Positions 54,267-61,907 of a stretch of 64,000 bases of DNA are shown in pieces. This DNA comes from a virus. How positions within the stretch are numbered: the first letter of the stretch is position 1; the number at the start of each line of letters is the position of its first letter. The translations under genes were made by a program, and so were the position numbers. Location: IMG/VR virus record IMGVR_UViG_3300048930_000242, positions 89,341 to 153,340 of that record, one strand, 5' to 3'. The notes below the pieces were generated by a model. It did not search any database. It was not told where the DNA came from and was given only the letters and a program-made list of their open reading frames with translations.

Positions 54267-54803
54267 CTAACGGTAGAAGATGTGGTTGTCGATGCGTGCC
54301 GTTCGCTCGAACTTCCAATTAGGATTCACCGCAACTGAGTGGAAGTAGATGGCTCCGTCGGTGATGTCGTCAATTCGGTCGTTCATCAAGAAAAGCCGAG
54401 CCTCTCGTTCCATCTTGTCGTAGAGTTTCATGTCCTTCGGAATGTCCGATCGACCATCGCATGTCCAAGAGAAGGCGCATTTCCGGCTTCGATTGTTCGC
54501 GCCGGACATCACGACCTCGCAGATCGTGTGGCCTGGGAACTCTGTGGACTCGGCTCGATTCTTGACAACGTTCATCACGGCCAAGCGGCCGACACGAGAC
54601 TCGCCACGAGCCTCATGGTACAGATTGAGAGCCAGACACATCACTTCGCGATCGTCTGGGTATTGGATTGGGTTCTCCACAACGAGAACTGTTGATGCTT
54701 CGGCCGGTTCGATGATCTTTGGAACAAGTGCTGACTTCATCAGAATCGGGGTTAGGAGGCCGGCTAGAAGCCCGCCTAGGAACACGAGAGTATGTTTGGT
54801 CAT
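54267..54803 (-). CDS. Cell wall hydrolase, SleB/CwlJ type
   Basis: 178 aa. N-terminal hydrophobic helix (TLVFLGGLLAGLLTPILM) as signal or anchor, then a Hydrolase_2 domain: MCLALNLYHEARGESRVGRL, CEVVMSG, CAFSWTCDG. The conserved Glu in YHEARGE is the likely catalytic residue. Probably a periplasmic peptidoglycan hydrolase; possible lysis or entry role. No holin is adjacent. Confidence 0.85.
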   Translation of the reverse strand: MTKHTLVFLGGLLAGLLTPILMKSALVPKIIEPAEASTVLVVENPIQYPDDREVMCLALNLYHEARGESRVGRLAVMNVVKNRAESTEFPGHTICEVVMSGANNRSRKCAFSWTCDGRSDIPKDMKLYDKMEREARLFLMNDRIDDITDGAIYFHSVAVNPNWKFERTARIDNHIFYR

Positions 54804-54823
54804 TGGCCTATTCCCTAAATGAA

Positions 54824-54853
54824 GAACGGCCTAGGTGTGATCCTAAGCCGTTC
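54824..54853 (-). terminator. Probable Rho-independent terminator
   Basis: GAACGGCTTAGG...CCTAGGCCGTTC hairpin then TTCATTT, after the 54881 gene. Confidence 0.6.
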
Positions 54854-54880
54854 TAGAACGGTCTACATGGCGTAGAGGCG

Positions 54881-55114
54881 TTATGCCGAGACGAGAGTGC
54901 CGTCGGCTGCCGGAACAACTCCGCAACGACGGATCTCATTGCGAGCCGTCTTCCATGCGGACTTGAGCAAAGTCTGCTGCTTCACAGTGCGTGCATCTTC
55001 ATCGGTGGCGTTCCACTCTTCGAGCAGACCGGCGAGAACTCCGAGGACCGGGACCGCATTGGTCTCGAACTTACGGACCTGCTTCTCGCTGACGCCAAAG
55101 GTTGCTTCGCTCAT
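54881..55114 (-). CDS. Small hypothetical protein (77 aa)
   Basis: MSEATFGVSEKQVRKFETNA; helical, with TVKQQTLLKSAWKTARNEIR. No family recognised. Single gene between its promoter (55158-55186) and a terminator. Confidence 0.62.
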   Translation of the reverse strand: MSEATFGVSEKQVRKFETNAVPVLGVLAGLLEEWNATDEDARTVKQQTLLKSAWKTARNEIRRCGVVPAADGTLVSA

Positions 55115-55157
55115 GATCATTTCCTCTTCAGTGTGGTTGGTAGTTGGTACATTGACA

Positions 55158-55186
55158 ATATTACCATCATGGACGATGGATGTCCA
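55158..55186 (-). promoter_or_regulatory. Sigma70-type phage promoter
   Basis: TGGACA, 17 bp, TAATAT; full upstream block. Confidence 0.85.
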
Positions 55187-55206
55187 GCACTGAATTGTAA
55201 ACTATG

Positions 55207-55545
55207 TTACACTTGAGCTCGCTTGAAGGCCGCCCACTCTTCATAGAGCTTCCTGTGAGCGTCGGTCTTGAAGATCGCGATGGCATCTCCATGGGTGATC
55301 CGCTGTCCGGTCAGCTCGGATTTCATTGCCGAGACCGAGTGAAGCTTGTCCTTGATCTGTTCCCAGGTGGCCACAAATGGCTTTGGCTTCACTACTGTGA
55401 CTGGGGCCGCAGCGGTCTCATCTTCCCTTTCAGCAACTTTCAAAAGTTCGCTAATGATCTCTTGATCAATTTCATTGATAATCTGCTGTTGCTGAAACGC
55501 GGCAGCCTGAACCTCTTTTTCGTCAAAGTACTTCTTCTTTGCCAT
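55207..55545 (-). CDS. Hypothetical protein (112 aa)
   Basis: Start MAKKKYFDEKEVQAAAFQQQ. Long helical, Gln-rich N-terminal half, then AATWEQIKDKLHSV-type helices and GQRITHGDAIAIFKTDAHRK. No family recognised. A late-type motif lies 26 bp upstream (55571-55577). Possibly a late accessory protein. Confidence 0.6.
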   Translation of the reverse strand: MAKKKYFDEKEVQAAAFQQQQIINEIDQEIISELLKVAEREDETAAAPVTVVKPKPFVATWEQIKDKLHSVSAMKSELTGQRITHGDAIAIFKTDAHRKLYEEWAAFKRAQV

Positions 55546-55547
55546 TC

Positions 55548-56177
55548 TCAATTCTCCATTTGGTTAAGACTATCTATGTGATTCTGCATCCAGACTGCGC
55601 AAGCCCAGGAGTCGCAGATGTCAGTGATTGGTCCGTCAAGTTTCTTCCTGCCAAGGACTTCCATCAGATTGACGCCGAACTCCTTCGAAAAAGCGTCATA
55701 GACGCCTTGCTTGCCATCTTTTTGTTTCGCTCCAACAGCTTTCTTTACAGAAGGCGGACTCGGCCTAAAAAAGTTTACAGCCAGTGGCAACTCTCTGACC
55801 AAGGTGGCAATCAAGCAGCCGGTGGCTTCTCCGATCTTGTGCGCGAACGTGTTCTTCGAGCCGAAAGAGTAGCCCTCGATGGCGATATAGAAACCGTCGA
55901 CGTTTCTCGGAGACATCTCAAAAGCGTCCACAACCGCGTCGGTGATTTGGTTCGCAATGAAGATCTCTCGATACTCTTGTTTGTCTTCCCAGCTATCTGC
56001 TGAAATCGCCTTTGGATCGGAGAAGAGCTGATTGAAAGACGGTCGGCAGACCCCGAATAGGAGATCGCAATCCTTCTTTTTCAATGCTGCGTGAAACGAA
56101 ACATCCTTACCGGAGATAATGGTGACCGCTGGTGAAGTGATTGAGAAGTCTATTCCAACAATTATGTGATTCTTCAT
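55548..56177 (-). CDS. RuvC-like Holliday junction resolvase
   Basis: 209 aa RNase-H-fold nuclease. Acidic residues expected at IIVGIDFSITS (Asp10), IAIEGYSFG (Glu) and DICDSWACAVW (Asp pair near the end), the RuvC/Pox A22 pattern. Likely resolves branched DNA before packaging. Its start faces a plus-strand gene across a late-type motif. Confidence 0.8.
   Translation of the reverse strand: MKNHIIVGIDFSITSPAVTIISGKDVSFHAALKKKDCDLLFGVCRPSFNQLFSDPKAISADSWEDKQEYREIFIANQITDAVVDAFEMSPRNVDGFYIAIEGYSFGSKNTFAHKIGEATGCLIATLVRELPLAVNFFRPSPPSVKKAVGAKQKDGKQGVYDAFSKEFGVNLMEVLGRKKLDGPITDICDSWACAVWMQNHIDSLNQMEN
55571..55577 (-). promoter_or_regulatory. Late-promoter-like motif ATAGATA
   Basis: ACATAGATAGTC, inside the end of the RuvC-like gene. 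Confidence 0.4.
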
Positions 56178-56182
56178 AGATA
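56176..56182 (+). promoter_or_regulatory. Late-promoter-like motif ATAGATA
   Basis: TTCATAGATAATGAG on the plus strand, 26 bp before the small plus-strand gene. Confidence 0.5.
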
Positions 56183-56207
56183 ATGAGTACTCAAAAGGAG
56201 GTGTCTT

Positions 56208-56324
56208 GTGTTGTCTTTTATTTTCGGCGCGTTCGTTGGTGTTCTTTCCGCCTGGGTATTTATCCCTGCTCCTGAGTCACTTAGCGACCTCATCCATCGT
56301 CTGAAGACGAAACTTGGATTGTAA
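56208..56324 (+). CDS. Very small membrane protein (38 aa), plus strand
   Basis: GTG start, six bases from AAGGAGG. LSFIFGAFVGVLSAWVFIPA forms one membrane helix, then a basic tail (DLIHRLKTKLGL). It stands alone on the plus strand among minus-strand genes, with a late-type motif before it and a strong terminator after it. Function unknown; a lysis accessory is possible. Confidence 0.6.
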   Translation: MLSFIFGAFVGVLSAWVFIPAPESLSDLIHRLKTKLGL

Positions 56325-56325
56325 C

Positions 56326-56359
56326 AAAAAGAAAGGGCCTCGCGGCCCTTTCTTCTTTT
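56326..56359. terminator. Bidirectional Rho-independent terminator
   Basis: AAAGGGCC TCGC GGCCCTTT with T-runs on both strands, between convergent small genes. Confidence 0.88.
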
Positions 56360-56453
56360 AGTGAACTTCAAAGTCTGCGAAGTTCGGAATGTCAAACCAG
56401 CTAACTATTGTCAGGATCAACAGTAGCGCCAGCGCCAAAATCGGTGTTCTCAT
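56358..56453 (-). CDS. Very small exported/membrane protein (31 aa)
   Basis: MRTPILALALLLILTIVSWF then a short polar tail (DIPNFADFEVH). GGAGAG lies five bases upstream, inside the end of the 78-aa gene. Ends at the terminator. Function unknown. Confidence 0.5.
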   Translation of the reverse strand: MRTPILALALLLILTIVSWFDIPNFADFEVH

Positions 56454-56637
56454 ACTTCTCTCCTAGTTGTGTGATTGCTTGTTTCAAACGAATGTCGAAT
56501 TCCTTGGCCATTACGTCGCCGATCTCTTCCAGGGGTTCTGGAATCAGCTGCTCAAACACCTCGGCGAACTCATCGCGGTTCTCCTTGACATCTCGCAGCC
56601 AAAGAGTGAAGGCCAACGCAAAAGCTTTTGTGTTCAT
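56401..56637 (-). CDS. Small hypothetical protein (78 aa)
   Basis: MNTKAFALAFTLWLRDVKEN, then acidic helices (EFAEVFEQLIPEPLEEIGDV). No family. Lies downstream of the 114-aa gene, coupled by TAATG. Confidence 0.6.
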   Translation of the reverse strand: MNTKAFALAFTLWLRDVKENRDEFAEVFEQLIPEPLEEIGDVMAKEFDIRLKQAITQLGEKYENTDFGAGATVDPDNS

Positions 56638-56639
56638 CA

Positions 56640-56984
56640 TTATCCCCTTGGCTTAGCCGCCCGCTGAAGAACGGCGCGGTAAAGACGTGTGCTCATCGCC
56701 TCTGGAACGTTCGTGACGACCAGAAGATCCTTGAACTGGAGAGCCACTCCATCGGAAGTCGCAACAATCTCTCCTCGGACTCGACAGGAGATCACGGTGT
56801 CTTCTCCGGTCGGCTTCCTCAGGTGGTTCGTTTCCTTGATTGGCTTCAGAATCCGAACCTGGTCGGAGTTCACGACTTTCGCCACGATCGCGTAGTTCCT
56901 GATCGGGTCGATGTGCCACCTTCTTCCCCAGAGAACGATGCTTCCAATTCCGATTGGGTTGCCAACTCTATCGACTGCTTTCAT
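56640..56984 (-). CDS. Hypothetical protein (114 aa)
   Basis: Beta-rich; IGIGSIVLWGRRWHIDPIRN, YAIVAKVVNSDQVRILKP and GEIVATSDGVALQFKDLLVV suggest a small barrel. No family recognised. First gene after promoter 57009-57037. Confidence 0.65.
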   Translation of the reverse strand: MKAVDRVGNPIGIGSIVLWGRRWHIDPIRNYAIVAKVVNSDQVRILKPIKETNHLRKPTGEDTVISCRVRGEIVATSDGVALQFKDLLVVTNVPEAMSTRLYRAVLQRAAKPRG

Positions 56985-57008
56985 GTTGTCCTCTCCTCAT
57001 TTAGATGT

Positions 57009-57037
57009 ATTGTACCAGAGCCGGACGTCCTTGTCCA
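57009..57037 (-). promoter_or_regulatory. Sigma70-type phage promoter
   Basis: TGGACA, 17 bp, TACAAT, overlapping the 3' side of the RNR gene's downstream region. Confidence 0.82.
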
Positions 57038-57052
57038 GCACTTTTCACTGTG

Positions 57053-58948
57053 TCATCGAACTGGGCATGCGCCTCCGGCGCAATCGTCAAGCTGGTCAAA
57101 GTCGGCCGTCGCGATCGACATGATCACTCTGGTGCCGGCCACTCGACGATCGTACTCTTCCTTGGTGATCTCTTCCAACGGAGCTTGGGTGAACCCGTGT
57201 TCGGAATGGAGCAAGAAGCTGAGCGACTTGCAGTTCTTGTTGTAGTTCTTGGCCAACCACTCACGGATCTCATCGAGCTCTTCCGGTCTGTAGTAGACGG
57301 TACAAGAGACCGAGTTGTCCGACCAGACAGTCTGGGCCTTCTTCACCCATTCAAGTTGATCGATCGCCGTCATGTCCTTGGCGAGGATCGTGCCTTCCGG
57401 ATGGGCAAACGGAAACTCGACCACAACAGTGCCGTAGTCCAACGAACCGTCGAACCCGATCTGGTACTCTGTTGGGTACCCATGGGCGCGGCAGGTCTCG
57501 ACCAACGGATGGTTCGAGGCGATTCGGATACGTCGGATCATGTACTGAGCGTAGGCTGGGTGAATTCCAGGAGAGACGCCAGGGAGAAGAGAAAGCGTAC
57601 CGGATGGCTTCAACGTGGTTAGTTTGATAGAAACTGGCCAGCCATGGGCCTTCGAGTATTCAACATCGTATTCACGAAGGCTCTTATAGACATAGTCGCA
57701 CCACTCAAGCTTTTCTGGAGCCTGGAGCACACCAGTGATGCCGATGCCCATTCTCATATTCTCATGGACGATCTTCTCGGTCTCTTTGTGGTGGCATGGG
57801 AGAGCCAACGAATGCTTGTTGATCCGGTAAAGCAGCTTGGCGATGTCCAAGAATTCTTCCTTGGATTCAATGTTCGGCAAGAAGGCCTCGGCCAAGCAGC
57901 AGGTCTCGAAGTCCGCAAGGCCCTGTTCGGCGCATGGATTGTAACCGCGGACCTTCGGGTCCTTGTACTGAGTGTCTCCGATTCTGCCGGTGGCCTTCGA
58001 GAGCTTCAGATTGATCAAGCCATACGGCTCGGACTTGCCGTCGTAGGTGTCCCAGAATGCCTGAGGAAGCAGTTTGATGTCGTTACAGACCACTGAGTTG
58101 TTCGAGAAGGCTCGCCAGTTCGGAATGTTTCCGTCAGACCAGCGCTTCGCATTGAGGTACTGTACGTCGTCGCAGTCGCCGATGGCGATCTGAGCCGATC
58201 GACGAACATTGCCGGACACAACCACTCGGCCAAGGATATTCATCACGTCCAAACAGTCGATTGGACGAAGCTGCTTGCCGGCTCGTGCTTCCAAGACCTT
58301 CGAAATGTCAGCGATGCCTTCGCAAAGATCCTCTGGACCAGATGCCACGCCGCCGAATCCCTTGATCAGAGTGCCCTTGCCGCGAATCACCTGAGTGGAA
58401 TAGGTGAAGCCGGCATGGATCTCGTTTTGGTAGAAAGCCGAATCAAGGAGCAGATTCAGAAGCTTCACCCAGCCCTCTCTGGAATCCGGCACAATGAAAT
58501 CAGCTCCGGCATCGTCTTTACGGATTGGAGCCTTGAAATCCTCCTTGACCGGAGGCAACTTGTAAACAAACTCGCGTTGGAGATTGTAACCGACTCCGGC
58601 TCCAAGCATCAACATGTCAAAGGCCCAGGTGAACGGCCGGATTGGGTGATCGATCGTGGTGAAGGCGCAATTCTGAAGGCTCGGAAGTCCGAGTCGATCA
58701 ACCGTGGACGTTCCGAGCTGCCAGAGGAATCGGCCGGCGACCGTGCCTTTAAGGCTCATCATGTAGTCGAAAAGGCGCAACTCTTCATCTTGAGTGAAAC
58801 CGACATTCAATTGATCTCGGCAAGCCCGAATGACTCTGGAGACCACATCACTCCATTCTTCTGTCTCGGAATTCTTGTCCGTTTCATCATGGCGTCTGGC
58901 ATATGTGCGTTTCATCACCAGATAACCAACTGTACTCCAAGGTGTCAT
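57053..58948 (-). CDS. Ribonucleotide reductase, class II (B12-dependent)
   Basis: 631 aa, monomeric adenosylcobalamin-dependent type. LPSLQNCAF holds the first active-site Cys; NPCAEQGL holds the radical-site Cys and Glu; the C-terminal CAGGACPVR is the redox Cys pair. No separate small subunit is needed. It makes deoxynucleotides for phage DNA and depends on host B12. T4 uses class I enzymes, so this is a replaced module. Starts at the primase stop (ATGA). Confidence 0.92.
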   Translation of the reverse strand: MTPWSTVGYLVMKRTYARRHDETDKNSETEEWSDVVSRVIRACRDQLNVGFTQDEELRLFDYMMSLKGTVAGRFLWQLGTSTVDRLGLPSLQNCAFTTIDHPIRPFTWAFDMLMLGAGVGYNLQREFVYKLPPVKEDFKAPIRKDDAGADFIVPDSREGWVKLLNLLLDSAFYQNEIHAGFTYSTQVIRGKGTLIKGFGGVASGPEDLCEGIADISKVLEARAGKQLRPIDCLDVMNILGRVVVSGNVRRSAQIAIGDCDDVQYLNAKRWSDGNIPNWRAFSNNSVVCNDIKLLPQAFWDTYDGKSEPYGLINLKLSKATGRIGDTQYKDPKVRGYNPCAEQGLADFETCCLAEAFLPNIESKEEFLDIAKLLYRINKHSLALPCHHKETEKIVHENMRMGIGITGVLQAPEKLEWCDYVYKSLREYDVEYSKAHGWPVSIKLTTLKPSGTLSLLPGVSPGIHPAYAQYMIRRIRIASNHPLVETCRAHGYPTEYQIGFDGSLDYGTVVVEFPFAHPEGTILAKDMTAIDQLEWVKKAQTVWSDNSVSCTVYYRPEELDEIREWLAKNYNKNCKSLSFLLHSEHGFTQAPLEEITKEEYDRRVAGTRVIMSIATADFDQLDDCAGGACPVR

Positions 58949-60027
58949 TTTCTCTCCTTTTTAGGGCAAAGCCGCATCCATTCCGCAAGCTTTAACTTTG
59001 CTCGAAGACCGGACTTGGTATGGGTTAGAACAAACTCTTTGAACTCTTGGCGTGACCAGCCTTTGATCTTGAAGATGTCGTTGGCGTCCAGATCGAAGAA
59101 CTCATCTGGGAGCATCACCATACGTTCGCCTTGGTCGATCAATGACTTGTACCGCTCCATAATGTGGGGATTCCTAGGCTCTTGGTCCAGATAGAAGACA
59201 CGGTCTTCTGGGATTCCTTCTGGATTCTTCGACGCTCCGCAAAGAGCGATAGAATTATCCACAAAGAATGAGTCGACCGGCCCCTCCAGAACAATGACTG
59301 TGGAGTGTCTATTTATCCGCTCTTGACCGAAGAGTCTAGGCTCTCCTTTGATGATCTGGCAGTCGACATAGCGGAGTTTGGCCTCTGGGTCAAGCGCTCG
59401 CCCCTGGAGCCCGACCATGTAGGTGTTGGTCGTGTCCATGATCGGGAAAATCACTCGTGGTTCGTCATGTCCTTCGCGGATCTTCTGCTCCGGCTTGAGC
59501 TGATGGAGTTTCTCCCAGAAGACTGGAGTGAACCAAATGTACTTCAATTGACTCTCATGGATTTGCCGGCCAGAGATATAGAGCCTGGCCGGATGATCGG
59601 TCGGGAGATCCAGAAGAGGTGTGAAGAAATTCTCAGGTCGGAGAACTGTCTTCTTGGAATCCATCGGAGGCGGAACCTCGGCGATGGTTGGCCCGGAGAA
59701 AGAGAAAGTATTCGCACTGAAGAGAGCCTTTCGGTACTCCCTATAGATACTTTCGTCAATATGCTTCAGCATTCCTGATAATGAATCTGAATGACCGCAT
59801 TTGAAGCATTTGAAACTAAGCTTATTCAAGCTTTTAGGATTCGGAAACACGTAAGCATGAGCGGCCGACGGATTCTTAGTTGAATCCCCACAGAAAGGGC
59901 ATCTAAAGTTCCATTTAGATGTTTGATACTGACGGAATCGGCCAAGCGAACCAGAAACCCTCAGGAGATACTCTCGGTCAATGAAATTTCCCAGACTCAC
60001 AGACGAAAACTTCCTTATGTATGCCAT
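58945..60027 (-). CDS. DNA primase (T4 gp61-like)
   Basis: 360 aa. N-terminal zinc finger CPFCGDS...CFKCGHS (Cys 43, 46, 74, 77), then a TOPRIM-type core (VIVLEGPVDSFFVDN; VFYLDQEPRN; the last acidic LPDEFFDLDANDI). Makes RNA primers with the replicative helicase, which is not in this window. Its 5' end overlaps a plus-strand gene by 47 bp. Confidence 0.9.
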   Translation of the reverse strand: MAYIRKFSSVSLGNFIDREYLLRVSGSLGRFRQYQTSKWNFRCPFCGDSTKNPSAAHAYVFPNPKSLNKLSFKCFKCGHSDSLSGMLKHIDESIYREYRKALFSANTFSFSGPTIAEVPPPMDSKKTVLRPENFFTPLLDLPTDHPARLYISGRQIHESQLKYIWFTPVFWEKLHQLKPEQKIREGHDEPRVIFPIMDTTNTYMVGLQGRALDPEAKLRYVDCQIIKGEPRLFGQERINRHSTVIVLEGPVDSFFVDNSIALCGASKNPEGIPEDRVFYLDQEPRNPHIMERYKSLIDQGERMVMLPDEFFDLDANDIFKIKGWSRQEFKEFVLTHTKSGLRAKLKLAEWMRLCPKKERK

Positions 60028-60391
60028 TAAGTGCTACAACAACCCGAACTGTCTTTCGTCGGATGACTTCAAGCGGGACATGAAGGCCTTCGCCTACATC
60101 TCAAAGGCCCTCTCGAAGATCGCAATGACTCAGTCTCCGAGTGCCCAGAACGTTCGCCAGCTCCTTAACCACATTATATCACTTTGCAACCTGTTTGGAA
60201 ATAGCCAAACGGCACGAATGATGTTTTTTTACTACCCAGAGAAGCATCATCCATGCATCAAGACCGCAATGGACTTCCTTGGTCGCCTCCCAGACACCAA
60301 AGCGACCGTCCATCCCGAGATCCGAGACATTGAGAAGATTCCTTGGGATGAGAAGATGGTGAAACTACTGGAGAATTTCAATGCAAGCTGA
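59981..60391 (+). CDS. DUF7207-like conserved phage protein (136 aa)
   Basis: KFPRLTDENFLMYAIKCYNN, a helical protein family of T4-like phages with unknown function. Plus strand, its first 47 bp antisense to the primase start. Starts a five-gene plus-strand cluster with tight overlaps. Confidence 0.7.
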   Translation: MKFPRLTDENFLMYAIKCYNNPNCLSSDDFKRDMKAFAYISKALSKIAMTQSPSAQNVRQLLNHIISLCNLFGNSQTARMMFFYYPEKHHPCIKTAMDFLGRLPDTKATVHPEIRDIEKIPWDEKMVKLLENFNAS

Positions 60392-60938
60392 CGGCATTTC
60401 CATCGTCATTGCGATCAAGTTCGTTTCTCAGCTGGCGAAGCCATTTGAGGAATGGAAGGCCTATCAACTCGGCCTGATCGACGCCGACGGCAACAAGATC
60501 CGAGATCCGCAGACCGCCGAAGAGAAGCGGCAGTTCACCGCCTGGTTGAATCTGATCCGGAACCTGAAGAGAATGCTAGTGAAGCTTCCTGGAGGCCGTT
60601 CTCAGATCGCCTCGTTGGCCGTCGCATTCATGATGTTGAAAGACAGCATCGAAAGAAAGGCCGGTGAAAAGATTACAGTTGAAGCGCTGAAGAATGTGCT
60701 TGAAACATATGCTCCTCAAATGAAGTTAGCGGAGGCCTCTGTTAGATATAGGCCAGTCAGATTTTCAGAAAGCTATTATCTGACCGATGACTTGGCGTTG
60801 GACTACGACAGCCATGGTTGTATGGACTGCCGGATTATTGGAGAATCGCTCATTGATCAAGAGTTGGTTCTTGTCAAAACAAAAACCGGATCGGAGATAA
60901 TGACATGCAGAAAAAGCCTACTTCCCAAGGCTTCATGA
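60381..60938 (+). CDS. Hypothetical protein (185 aa)
   Basis: Helical N-terminal two thirds (VIAIKFVSQLAKPFEEWKAY; LVKLPGGRSQIASLAVAFMM), then a beta C-terminus with DYDSHGCMDCRIIGE. No family recognised. Overlaps the previous gene by 11 bp. Confidence 0.65.
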   Translation: MQADGISIVIAIKFVSQLAKPFEEWKAYQLGLIDADGNKIRDPQTAEEKRQFTAWLNLIRNLKRMLVKLPGGRSQIASLAVAFMMLKDSIERKAGEKITVEALKNVLETYAPQMKLAEASVRYRPVRFSESYYLTDDLALDYDSHGCMDCRIIGESLIDQELVLVKTKTGSEIMTCRKSLLPKAS

Positions 60939-61042
60939 AACCGAGACGAGAAGAAACGACCACGGCCGCAATTCCTATCGTTCCAGTCCCAATGATGAAG
61001 CCTTTAAAGCGCACGGTACCGTCCAAGAAGACAGAAAAATGA
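60905..61042 (+). CDS. Small basic protein (45 aa)
   Basis: MQKKPTSQGFMKPRREETTT, Lys/Pro-rich, unstructured. Overlaps both neighbours (34 bp upstream; ATGA downstream), which supports translation. Function unknown. Confidence 0.5.
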   Translation: MQKKPTSQGFMKPRREETTTAAIPIVPVPMMKPLKRTVPSKKTEK

Positions 61043-61497
61043 GCATCATCGAACTCACTAAGGAGTGTGAGAAGTCGCCAATGGTAGAAAGAGCGATGTG
61101 CTTACTTGATCGAGTGCAGAATATGATCGGTGAACATTTGACCGCTTTGGACTCGATGCTGTTCTTCGAAGGACTTCCATTTCCAGCCTGGGTGAAAGAC
61201 ATAGATGGAAAGATGATCGTTGTGAATTCAGCCTATAAGGCCGTCTATCCGGCGATCAACAGAAACAAAGACGAAGTTCATCTTGGGTTCCCAGAAGTGA
61301 TTCTGAATCAATACGCGGTGAATGATCTTTGGGTGCTTAAGTACCGTCGCCCAAGAGTGTTCGTGGAAAATGCACCAAGAGAAAATGAGCCAGACAGAAC
61401 CACTAACTGTCTAAAGTTTCCGGTGTTCTCGAGCGATGGGTCACTAGCTGGGGTAGCCGGACTTGAAATAACAACTATCAAACAAGAGAACCCATAA
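61039..61497 (+). CDS. PAS-domain protein
   Basis: 152 aa. The PAS core begins at FFEGLPFPAWVKDIDGKMIV and continues VNSAYKAVYP, VFVENAPRE, FPVFSSDGSLAGVAGLEITT. No kinase or other output domain follows. May sense a ligand or serve as an interaction module. Coupled by TAATG to a coiled-coil membrane protein. Confidence 0.8.
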   Translation: MSIIELTKECEKSPMVERAMCLLDRVQNMIGEHLTALDSMLFFEGLPFPAWVKDIDGKMIVVNSAYKAVYPAINRNKDEVHLGFPEVILNQYAVNDLWVLKYRRPRVFVENAPRENEPDRTTNCLKFPVFSSDGSLAGVAGLEITTIKQENP

Positions 61498-61907
61498 TGG
61501 TAAATGATCAAAGCGGGAACATCACGCCGGTTTCGCTGCTTATTGAAGCGCAGCGCCAGTTGGCTGGTGAATTAGTAGAACAGCGAAGAGTGAATGGGGC
61601 TCTTAACGAAGCTCTATATAAGCTTTCTGCCGAGATTAAGCTTCTTTCAAACCAGATTGGTCGTCACGATCAAATTGAAAGCAAGGTCGCCGAATTATCC
61701 AGAGAGATTCACTCACTAAGAGGTGATTTCAAGGCTGACATTCATTCAGCCTTGGAAAGTAGGACGGAGCCTAAAATCGAAGCTCTTGATGAGCGAGTGA
61801 AAACCTTGGAGAAGAACATGTACCGATTCGCCGGGGCCGTGATGCTATTCACATTCTTGGTCGGAGCCTACAGAACATTCTTTCCGCTACCGGGAGCAGG
61901 CGGCTAG
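61497..61907 (+). CDS. Coiled-coil membrane protein (136 aa)
   Basis: Long helix with heptad character (EAQRQLAGELVEQRRVNGAL to ERVKTLEKNM) and a C-terminal transmembrane segment (FAGAVMLFTFLVGAYRTFF), so tail-anchored. Next to the PAS protein, with which it may act. Its stop overlaps that of the convergent gene within CTAG. Confidence 0.7.
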   Translation: MVNDQSGNITPVSLLIEAQRQLAGELVEQRRVNGALNEALYKLSAEIKLLSNQIGRHDQIESKVAELSREIHSLRGDFKADIHSALESRTEPKIEALDERVKTLEKNMYRFAGAVMLFTFLVGAYRTFFPLPGAGG

